Part shown: positions 8,688-14,433 of the stretch, one piece after another
Layout: each line of letters starts with the position of its first letter
Numbering within the stretch: position 1 is the first letter of the stretch
Assembly (NCBI RefSeq): GCF_022524485.1
Contig: NZ_JAKXMK010000028.1
Location: 124,001 to 188,000 of the forward strand
Reading direction: 5' to 3'
DNA length: 64,000 nt
From: Pseudonocardia alaniniphila
GTDB lineage: Bacteria; Actinomycetota; Actinomycetes; Mycobacteriales; Pseudonocardiaceae
Notes under the pieces: model-generated
Databases searched by the model: none
What the model was told of the DNA's origin: nothing
Seen by the model: only the letters and a program-made list of their open reading frames with translations
Program-made: the position numbers and the translations under genes

Positions 8688-9185
8688 CTAAGCCGGATAT
8701 AGATCCCGCGGGACGCCGATGTCACGCCTCACCGCCTCGACGAAGGCGTCTTCCAAATCGTCATACTCTTGCTCAGAACCCCTGCCCGCCGCCAGGCGCT
8801 GACACTCGCTGAAGGCCGCGTCCGCTGCTCGGAAGACTTCGGGCGAGGTGTACAGCCGGAGCTTGTCATACTTGCGCTGCAGCTCACGTTCCCAGCCGTC
8901 CGCGCGCTCCTCGCCGATGCCTATGACGGCCAGATACGAAATGCGTAGTGAGCTATAGAAGTCGGCGTAGGCATCCCGTCGCTGCTCGAAGGTCCGGAGC
9001 TTGTCGTCCCGCTCCCAGAGCTCCCGCTCCCGCTCGCGCTCACGTTCCCAGCTCTCCCGCTCCCTGTGGTCCGAGCGCCGTTGCGTCACGAGGACACCGG
9101 CCAGGGTGCCCACGACGGCGCCAAGCACGCCGAGCCCGGCGACGACCAGCGGCACCCAGATCGGGAGGGAGTTCACACGGGGCAC
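8688..9185 (-). CDS. Membrane-anchored coiled-coil protein, unknown function
   Basis: A 165-residue protein with one N-terminal transmembrane helix (about residues 8-33, WVPLVVAGLGVLGAVVGTLAG). A highly charged Glu/Arg coiled coil follows (about 38-65, with ERERERERELWERDDK), then a helical C-terminal domain. The start codon is GTG at 9183-9185; a second GTG lies three codons in. Proteins of this plan are common near phage- and plasmid-defence genes in actinobacteria, but none has a proven role that I can name. It is transcribed away from the RT gene, and a link to that system is only positional. Confidence 0.65.
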   Translation of the reverse strand: MPRVNSLPIWVPLVVAGLGVLGAVVGTLAGVLVTQRRSDHRERESWERERERERELWERDDKLRTFEQRRDAYADFYSSLRISYLAVIGIGEERADGWERELQRKYDKLRLYTSPEVFRAADAAFSECQRLAAGRGSEQEYDDLEDAFVEAVRRDIGVPRDLYPA

Positions 9186-9335
9186 CGTAGGACGCGGCCG
9201 CGCAGTCGCAGCACGCCCCCCGGCTGCCGTCGCACATCGGCGGTGATCTCTGAGTTATAGGTCGGGCGCCGGACGCCCCGGGGCGTTCTAGTCATGCGGA
9301 CTGCAGCGGCCGGACCTACAACTGATCGAGTCCGG

Positions 9336-9341
9336 TACGCT
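9336..9341 (+). promoter_or_regulatory. Putative -10 element of leaderless RT transcript
   Basis: TACGCT matches the actinobacterial TANNNT -10 pattern and ends 6 bases before GTG 9348. The same spacing is seen at the other cargo gene (TACAGT 7755-7760, GTG 7767). No clear -35 element is visible. Confidence 0.4.
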
Positions 9342-9347
9342 CCGCGA

Positions 9348-10856
9348 GTGCTCGCTCTGAGTAGTCGCCTTCTTGATGAACTCAATCTTGCAGAAGCCGC
9401 CAAGGCCGAGGCGGAGTGGACACCCGATCTAGTGCCTTCGCAGTTGGTCAACGCCTATGCAGCTGCCAACGTCGAAGCCGTGGTTGACTACGTTTCAGAG
9501 AAGGGTCGGACGAGCCTCGAAACGGCGCCTGCGGACGTTATCGCAGCGAGCAAGTGGCAATACGGGCGACGCCCTGTCGCCTTCCTCCCGTTAACCGAGC
9601 GAGTGCTGTATCGCGCAGTTGTCGCTACACTTGCCGACGATCTTCCCTTCGTACCTCGCGGCAAGGAAGCCTACCGAAGCTTTCAGCGTCGGGCCTTGAT
9701 TGCACAGGGGGCGACTCATGTGGTTACAACCGACTTGGCCAATTTCTATAGCTCAATCCCAACCGACCGGCTAGTTAGTGAGCTGGTGGATCGGACTGGG
9801 CGCTGGGAGCCGGTTGAATGGCTCCGTGACTTCTGGCTTCATGCGGCCGACGGCAGCAACGGCCTACCGCAGGTCTCACAGCCGAGCGATCTCGTTGCAG
9901 AGTCTTACGCCGACGAGCTGCATCGCCGGCTCCTCCGAAGGAACGTTCGGGCGTGGCGGTGGGCCGACGACTTTCGCTTCGCAGCCACCAGCGCAAATGA
10001 CGCATACGCCGCGCTAGAGATCTTTGATGAGGAAGCGCGAAAGCTAGGCCTCACGGTCAACGAGCGAAAGACGCGCACTCAGACAATTGCCGAGTACGGG
10101 AAGAGTCTCGACGCCGGAGCCGAGCGACTGCAGAAGATAACCAAGGAAGTCGCCGCCGATCTAACCGACTTCAATCCATACGATGATTCAATTATTACAC
10201 CGAGCGAGGCTCAGGTTCAAGAAGGTGCCGCGGAGGCGATACTCGAGTACTGGCGTAAGGAAAAAAGCACAGGACAAGGGCGCCTCGATCTTCTGGCACA
10301 GATGGAGCTTGCCAGCCTTCTGCGCCACTCGCTTTCCATCCTCGAAGTACTTGCGCGGCCAAGCGCAATCGAGCATTGTGCAGATATACTCCAGTCCGAT
10401 CCGCAATTGACGCCACAGGTGGTGCGCTATCTTGCCGCACTAAGCGAAGCGGAGCAAGGTGGCGTCCGCTCCGCCGCTCGCTACATCATCGAGAATATCC
10501 CTTTGAACCGATGGCAGCGACTTTGGTTCTTGGACCTGTACTCGCAGGCAAACCTTGCCCCAGTCTACGATAGGGAGGTAGCGATCCCATGGATTGAGTC
10601 CAACCTCACGGACACCTCTGAGGTTCTTCGGAGTTCCGCCGTCTGGGCATTATCGATGAACTGGACCCTGACCCAAGATCAATGGAACCTGGTCACAGGA
10701 TCCGCAACCTCACTTGGCACGCCATGGCTATCCGCCGGACTCTTGAATTCATCTGGACCCATCGATCAAAGAGATACTTTACTGTCATCCGACAAGCTCG
10801 CTCGCGGAGTCTACAATTGGACCAAGACATGGGATCCGTTCCCCCCTCCGTTCTGA
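9348..10856 (+). CDS. Reverse transcriptase of the Abi/UG (defence) type
   Basis: A 502-residue protein from GTG 9348; an in-frame ATG at 9294 would add 18 residues. The -10 element TACGCT at 9336-9341 lies 6 bases before GTG, which suggests a leaderless start. RT motifs in order: motif A TTDLANFYSSIP (Asp near 129), motif B GLPQVSQPSDLVAESY (172-187), motif C RWADDFRF (Asp 207 and 208, with Trp in place of the usual Tyr), and motif D LGLTVNERKTR (233-243). Residues from about 280 to the end form helical repeats. No thumb/maturase or intron RNA is seen, so this is not a group II intron. The plan resembles Abi and unknown-group RTs linked to phage defence. It overlaps a HEPN-motif gene by 28 bases. 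Confidence 0.88.
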   Translation: MLALSSRLLDELNLAEAAKAEAEWTPDLVPSQLVNAYAAANVEAVVDYVSEKGRTSLETAPADVIAASKWQYGRRPVAFLPLTERVLYRAVVATLADDLPFVPRGKEAYRSFQRRALIAQGATHVVTTDLANFYSSIPTDRLVSELVDRTGRWEPVEWLRDFWLHAADGSNGLPQVSQPSDLVAESYADELHRRLLRRNVRAWRWADDFRFAATSANDAYAALEIFDEEARKLGLTVNERKTRTQTIAEYGKSLDAGAERLQKITKEVAADLTDFNPYDDSIITPSEAQVQEGAAEAILEYWRKEKSTGQGRLDLLAQMELASLLRHSLSILEVLARPSAIEHCADILQSDPQLTPQVVRYLAALSEAEQGGVRSAARYIIENIPLNRWQRLWFLDLYSQANLAPVYDREVAIPWIESNLTDTSEVLRSSAVWALSMNWTLTQDQWNLVTGSATSLGTPWLSAGLLNSSGPIDQRDTLLSSDKLARGVYNWTKTWDPFPPPF

Positions 10857-11428
10857 GCACCGAAGGTGACATTGCTTTCCGACGGTGCATGCGTGTAGCT
10901 GCTGAGCTGGATCGCCAACAGCCTAAAACGCTGCTCCCCCTTCTCGCCCGCTCGCCCCTCGCCGCTACAGTCGACTGCGTTAGCATCAGTGAGAACTTCG
11001 TACACGGGCGGGTGCGCTACATCATTGAGCGCCACGTGGATCAACTGAGCGACATCATGCTTGCGGCTCTTTACAAGCAAGGAAAGCCAGTTGACTCCTC
11101 ATGGGCGAGTGTCCGTGATGCCGCGAAGAACTATCTGAGATTCGATATCTACTCGCTGGGTGAATACTTGCCTTTTGCTGGCTTGATTGAGGTGCGTAAC
11201 GCCGCCCTGCACGGCGGGGGATCTCTCACCGCGCAGCAGCGAAAGCGAGAGCAAGACACGGTTCGTAAAATACGACAGGCAGGATTCGGACTGCGGGGCT
11301 ATGAGATTGTGTCTCCGCCAGGGTCGGCATTATCCGTCGCACGCATGTGCGGGCGCATGATAGCGGCGATTGATTCGAAGACCTGGTCACCGGGCGGCGG
11401 TCTGGTTTCGGTTGGTCAGATCCCGTAG
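10829..11428 (+). CDS. HEPN-motif protein partnered with the reverse transcriptase
   Basis: A 199-residue helical protein starting at ATG 10829, inside the 3' end of the RT gene but in another frame. It carries EVRNAALHGGG (about residues 121-131), which fits the R-N-x3-H catalytic motif of HEPN ribonucleases. The preceding helices have the right spacing for a HEPN four-helix bundle. In AbiA-type RTs a HEPN domain is fused to the C terminus of the RT; here the two parts are in overlapping frames. The likely role is an RNase effector controlled by the RT. The gene has no separate promoter. It may also be made as a fusion through a -1 frameshift at 10841-10847. Confidence 0.7.
   Translation: MGSVPPSVLSTEGDIAFRRCMRVAAELDRQQPKTLLPLLARSPLAATVDCVSISENFVHGRVRYIIERHVDQLSDIMLAALYKQGKPVDSSWASVRDAAKNYLRFDIYSLGEYLPFAGLIEVRNAALHGGGSLTAQQRKREQDTVRKIRQAGFGLRGYEIVSPPGSALSVARMCGRMIAAIDSKTWSPGGGLVSVGQIP
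10841..10847 (+). other. Candidate -1 frameshift heptamer (C CCC CCT)
   Basis: In the RT frame the codons are TTC CCC CCT CCG TTC TGA (10839-10856). The heptamer C CCC CCT has the X XXY YYZ form. A -1 slip here moves the ribosome exactly into the HEPN frame and past the RT stop codon. The alternatives are simple start-stop overlap, or a homopolymer error in the assembly. Confidence 0.45.
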
Positions 11429-11635
11429 CCGCTCGCCGGGCGGGGACCGGCCGGAGGCCGCACGCCCCGGCCGGCGGGAAGCGGCGCGGCGCCGTCAGGC
11501 GCCGCCTTGAACAAGTAGGGAAAGTTTGAACACGCACGCTGTCGGTGGCATCTCGGTGGCAACGCTGTCGGTGGCTTGGGTGGCCGTCGACGACCGCCTC
11601 CGGTGGGCGCGGAGTTTCGTGAGCTGCGGCGACTG

Positions 11636-11965
11636 CTACGCGTGGCGCGGCGCGGTTTCCTCCGCGATCCAGTCCAGGTATTCGGGGTTCCCGTCGTAGA
11701 TGGGGCGGGCGCTGATGCCCGGTACCTGGTACGGGTGGCGACCTTTGGCGTGCTCAACGATGGCGGGGACGAGTTCGCGTCGCGTATGGAGTGAGGCGCG
11801 CCCTTCGGTCCGCTCGTGGACCTCACCCTTCCACCGGTAGATGGATTGCACCGGGGAGAAGTTGTGGACGCTTGAGCAGAGGCGTCGGTCAACGAGCTCG
11901 CGGGTGAAGCGGCGAAGCCAGTCGGGGTCTGGTGCGGTGATCACGACCTCGCAGAGTTCGGTCAT
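11636..11965 (-). CDS. CutA-like divalent-cation tolerance protein
   Basis: A 109-residue protein matching the CutA1 family in length and pattern: an initial strand CEVVITAPDPDWLRRF, the central IYRWKGEVHE (the conserved YxWxGEV signature), LHTRRELVPAIVEHAKGRHPYQVPGI, and a C-terminal strand with YLDWIAEE. CutA proteins form stable trimers and are linked loosely to metal tolerance. Its ATG at 11963-11965 overlaps the stop of the repressor gene (ATGA arrangement), so the two are translationally coupled. It is unusual to find it coupled to the master repressor of a mobile element. Confidence 0.85.
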   Translation of the reverse strand: MTELCEVVITAPDPDWLRRFTRELVDRRLCSSVHNFSPVQSIYRWKGEVHERTEGRASLHTRRELVPAIVEHAKGRHPYQVPGISARPIYDGNPEYLDWIAEETAPRHA

Positions 11966-12573
11966 TGCGCGGTGGGCTCCCTCTCTCGGATCAGGTCGGT
12001 CATCGCCTGCTCGGAATCCTCGCGCGTCTTACCCATCGTCGCCCAGCCGGACATGATCTCGTCGTCGTACCCGAGGCCGACCCAGCGGCCGACCATGGAC
12101 AGGCCGTGTGGGTGCTTCATGAACAGGTACATCGTTCCCTTGGAGCGGATCGATCCCTCGCTAGCCGCGTACCAGCCGGTGAGGACCTGGTTGTCCCAAA
12201 ATCGGAGTTCACCGGTCCACAAGTAGCCGCCTTGATCTGCGGTCAGTCCGCGCTGCGTGGCCGCGATGTGGACCATGTCGCCCTCTTGGCGCATGTGCAC
12301 GGGTTGTGTCGCGATCTTCTGGACTCCGTCCCGCCACGTCTGCCACGACGCCCACCAGTCGCCAGTGATGGTGACCCTGCTCGGGGCCCGGCCGGCTAGC
12401 TCGCTGATGGACACGCCCAGGGCATCAGCGATCGCGACGGCTACAGACAGCAGCGGCTGCTGCTCCCCGGCTTCGTACCGGCGAATCTGACGCGCGTCGA
12501 CTCCTGCGGCGCGAGCCAGATCGCTCTGCGACAGCCCCAGGTCGGCGCGCCGCTGGCGGATCACATCGGACAT
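11962..12573 (-). CDS. XRE-family repressor of the element
   Basis: A 203-residue regulator. The N-terminal helix-turn-helix of the Cro/CI type covers about residues 3-60 (LGLSQSDLARAAGVDARQIRRYEAG). A C-terminal sensor-like domain (about 75-190) contains GDWWASWQTW and KGTMYLFMKHPHGLSMVGRWVG. The start ATG at 12571-12573 places the HTH at the N terminus; an upstream extension to 12615 is not needed. It diverges from the core operon, and three GGACT/AGTCC sites lie in the shared promoter region. By position it is probably the switch that keeps the element quiescent and represses itself and the plus-strand operon. Confidence 0.85.
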   Translation of the reverse strand: MSDVIRQRRADLGLSQSDLARAAGVDARQIRRYEAGEQQPLLSVAVAIADALGVSISELAGRAPSRVTITGDWWASWQTWRDGVQKIATQPVHMRQEGDMVHIAATQRGLTADQGGYLWTGELRFWDNQVLTGWYAASEGSIRSKGTMYLFMKHPHGLSMVGRWVGLGYDDEIMSGWATMGKTREDSEQAMTDLIREREPTAQ

Positions 12574-12592
12574 CTCCACTGTCCCATCCTCC

Positions 12593-12652
12593 AAGGACCT
12601 CCTAGTCCTTGACAACCGGACTACCTCGCCCCACTATAGGACTTACTAGTCC
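12593..12652. promoter_or_regulatory. Divergent promoter with repressor operators
   Basis: Two inverted repeats are present: AAGGAC-N6-GTCCTT at 12593-12610 and GGACT-TACT-AGTCC at 12639-12652, with a GGACTA half site at about 12618-12623. A TTGACA at 12609-12614 followed after 17 bases by CACTAT (12632-12637) forms a good plus-strand promoter that overlaps the sites. This arrangement fits repression of the core operon by the adjacent XRE protein. Confidence 0.6.
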
Positions 12653-12717
12653 GCTCCAAGGGCGAACTAGACCGCCCTCGGGGCGGGTCAGTCGCAACGA
12701 ACGGGGAGGAGCAGCAG

Positions 12718-13089
12718 GTGAGGGACATCCCGGTGGTGCTAAGCGGTTACAAGCTGACGGTCGTCGAGCCGCCGGCGCCGAATACTCGCGATGACGGCAA
12801 CGGCGGTCAGGTGGTGGTGACCGACCGGCAGGGTGTGACGCAGTTCGTGGTGGCGTTGTTCGCGAAGCTGCGGGTCGGCCCGGGTGAACGGGCGCCGAAG
12901 GGTGAGGAGATCAAGGTGACCCTGTTGACCGATCCGGGTCTGGGGTTCGAGGAGGACTCGCGGGTGGAGCTGGTGGACCCGCGGATCAACGCCTACCAGA
13001 TCGATAGCCCCGACGGTCGGTCGATCTCGGGGATCTCGTTCAAGGCGATGGGGCTCAAGCCGGTGCGCGCCCCGCGGGAGGAGAAGTGA
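12718..13089 (+). CDS. Conserved AICE protein, unknown function
   Basis: A 123-residue soluble protein, first gene of the core operon. It begins at GTG 12718 behind GGGGAGGAG. The sequence is beta-rich (VVLSGYKLTVVEPP, QFVVALFAKLRV, KVTLLTDPGLGFEEDSRVELVDP) and resembles the small proteins that open the replication-transfer operon in pSAM2-like elements. No catalytic motif is visible. It overlaps the next gene by 4 bases (GTGA), so the two are translated together. Function unknown. Confidence 0.75.
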   Translation: MRDIPVVLSGYKLTVVEPPAPNTRDDGNGGQVVVTDRQGVTQFVVALFAKLRVGPGERAPKGEEIKVTLLTDPGLGFEEDSRVELVDPRINAYQIDSPDGRSISGISFKAMGLKPVRAPREEK

Positions 13090-13340
13090 GCAGCGCGGAG
13101 CGGCGGATGACCGTGATCGTCAGCGCTCACGTGAACCCCACGACGGCGATCGACTACACGGTCTACCCGGCGGAGAACCGGGCGACGGTGTCGCTGGAGG
13201 GCTCCGGGCTCACGAACGTAACCCTGTTCGCCGAGCGCCCGGAGCTGGTGCGCCTGCGCGACGCCCTTGCCGCACTGGTGGCAGAACTGGACGAGAAACG
13301 AGCCGCGCTCAACGAGCACGAGGCGCATTCGGCGGCCTGA
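13086..13340 (+). CDS. Small AICE protein, unknown function
   Basis: An 84-residue protein whose GTG start overlaps the stop of the previous gene. The first half is beta-strand-like (TVIVSAHVNP, DYTVYPAENRATVSLEG). The second half is a charged helix (LRDALAALVAELDEKRAALNEHE). No known domain is recognised. Part of the core operon; about 100 bases separate it from the next gene. Confidence 0.65.
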   Translation: MSSAERRMTVIVSAHVNPTTAIDYTVYPAENRATVSLEGSGLTNVTLFAERPELVRLRDALAALVAELDEKRAALNEHEAHSAA

Positions 13341-13447
13341 CCGCCTCAATTCTTTCGGCGAGCCTCGTCGGTTCGCGACAACCACTGACATTCCCGCGGA
13401 ATGGGGCGTGGGTGGAGTCATGCCGAAAACAGGGAGGTGACGCGGTG

Positions 13448-13645
13448 GTGTGTGCGGAGTGTACGGGCTCGGGGGCGTGCGACCCGTGCGATGGCTACGG
13501 GTTTTTCCCGGACTCGTTCCCCAACGCGGGTGACGGACCGGAATGCGATGTGTGTGAGGGCACCGGGACGTGCCCGGAGTGTTTCGGAACTGGTGAACAG
13601 CAGCGGGAAAACCGAGGAGTGGGTGTCAGTGCAGACGGTGAGTGA
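13448..13645 (+). CDS. Small Cys-rich zinc-finger protein (DnaJ-type CxxCxGxG repeats)
   Basis: A 65-residue protein carrying two pairs of Cys motifs: CAECTGSGACDPCDGYG near the start and CDVCEGTGTCPECFGTG about 30 residues later. The spacing matches the zinc-binding repeats of DnaJ, here without a J domain. The likely start is GTG 13448 (or 13445) behind GGGAGGTGA. It overlaps the next small gene by 23 bases in another frame. Such mini zinc fingers are frequent in AICE operons; a role in binding DNA or a partner protein is inference. Confidence 0.7.
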   Translation: MCAECTGSGACDPCDGYGFFPDSFPNAGDGPECDVCEGTGTCPECFGTGEQQRENRGVGVSADGE

Positions 13646-13811
13646 GAACAAGAGCCGCACGGCGGGTGTGGGCCGACTGGTGCGTCGGCTGGAGCGGGAG
13701 CGGCGCCGCTGGAACCGCGGGGACTCTCCGGTGGCCACCGAGCAGGCGTGGCGGGCCGGGGTCGCGGAGGGGCTGCGCCTGGCGCAGGTGGCGATCCGGA
13801 AGGGGGTCTGA
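13623..13811 (+). CDS. Small basic AICE protein
   Basis: A 62-residue protein from GTG 13623 (or GTG 13629), preceded by GAGGAG at 13613-13618. It contains a strongly basic helix (GRLVRRLERERRRWNRG) and then an amphipathic helix (EQAWRAGVAEGLRLAQVAIRKG). It overlaps the zinc-finger gene and ends 4 bases before the next start, so it is tightly coupled in the core operon. Function unknown; the charge suggests nucleic-acid contact. Confidence 0.6.
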   Translation: MSVQTVSENKSRTAGVGRLVRRLERERRRWNRGDSPVATEQAWRAGVAEGLRLAQVAIRKGV

Positions 13812-13815
13812 GCCG

Positions 13816-14142
13816 GTGGCCACGGTGGGATCGACGGTCGGTGGCGCGGTCAAGGCCACTCGGGGGTGGGCGCAGCGTCGGGCGGATCGGCGCGCGGTGG
13901 CCCGGTTCGCCGAGTTCTGGCAGGCCCTCCAGGAGGTCGGCGACGCGCTAGCGGAGGCGCAGCGGGCGTCCAAGAACGCCGAGGACACGCGGTGGAAGGC
14001 GCGGAATCAGCGGCACTGGAACATCGCAACGGTCGATGAGGTGCGCGGCTCGTTGCGCCGCTGCAAGTCATCCCTGCGGATCGTCTCGGCGCAGGCGAAG
14101 CGGTTCGAACCGCAACTGATCGAGAAGGACTGGAGGCGCTGA
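13816..14142 (+). CDS. Helical AICE protein, unknown function
   Basis: A 108-residue protein from GTG 13816. It is almost entirely helical and charged (RRADRRAVARFAEFWQALQEVGDALAEAQRAS, RGSLRRCKSSLRIVSAQAKRFEPQL), with no Cys pairs or membrane segment. It lies 4 bases after the previous gene and 5 bases before the next. No family is recognised beyond its place in the AICE operon. Confidence 0.65.
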   Translation: MATVGSTVGGAVKATRGWAQRRADRRAVARFAEFWQALQEVGDALAEAQRASKNAEDTRWKARNQRHWNIATVDEVRGSLRRCKSSLRIVSAQAKRFEPQLIEKDWRR

Positions 14143-14147
14143 ATCCG

Positions 14148-14333
14148 ATGCCCGAACACGTGGACCGCATCATCGAAAACCTCGACGAGTCGATGAAGAA
14201 GCTGCGCGACGCGATGCGCGACATCCCGATCCGGCGGGGCTCGTTCAAGAAGACCCACGACAACCTCGCCCGCGACGTCGCGCAGGTGGTCACCATGCTC
14301 GACGCCGCCCGCCCGGTACTGCGCAAGAACTGA
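14148..14333 (+). CDS. Small helical AICE protein
   Basis: A 61-residue protein starting at ATG 14148: a Glu/Asp-rich helix (DRIIENLDESMKKLRDAM), a short turn with IPIRRGSFKK, and a second helix (DNLARDVAQVVTMLDAARPVL). Last small gene before the transfer genes; a strong hairpin follows at 14362-14400. Function unknown. Confidence 0.6.
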   Translation: MPEHVDRIIENLDESMKKLRDAMRDIPIRRGSFKKTHDNLARDVAQVVTMLDAARPVLRKN

Positions 14334-14361
14334 CACCGGCACGGCCCCTTTCCCGACCGTT

Positions 14362-14400
14362 CGGGCCGGGACGCACAACCAGCAATTGCGTCCCGGCCCG
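14362..14400 (+). terminator. Strong hairpin between small genes and the transfer pump gene
   Basis: A perfect 14-bp stem (CGGGCCGGGACGCA at 14362-14375 with TGCGTCCCGGCCCG at 14387-14400) encloses an 11-base loop in the 100-base gap before the pump gene. It has no T-run after it. It may be an attenuator or terminator splitting the operon, or a cis-acting transfer or replication site. The sequence alone does not decide. Confidence 0.5.
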
Positions 14401-14433
14401 ACCTGTCTCCGAAACCAAGCGTGAGGAAGAGAA

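Noticed and set aside
9348..10856. Group II intron or retron reverse transcriptase
   Set aside because: No intron RNA domain V/VI structure, no maturase or endonuclease region, and no retron msr/msd-like inverted repeats were seen around the gene.
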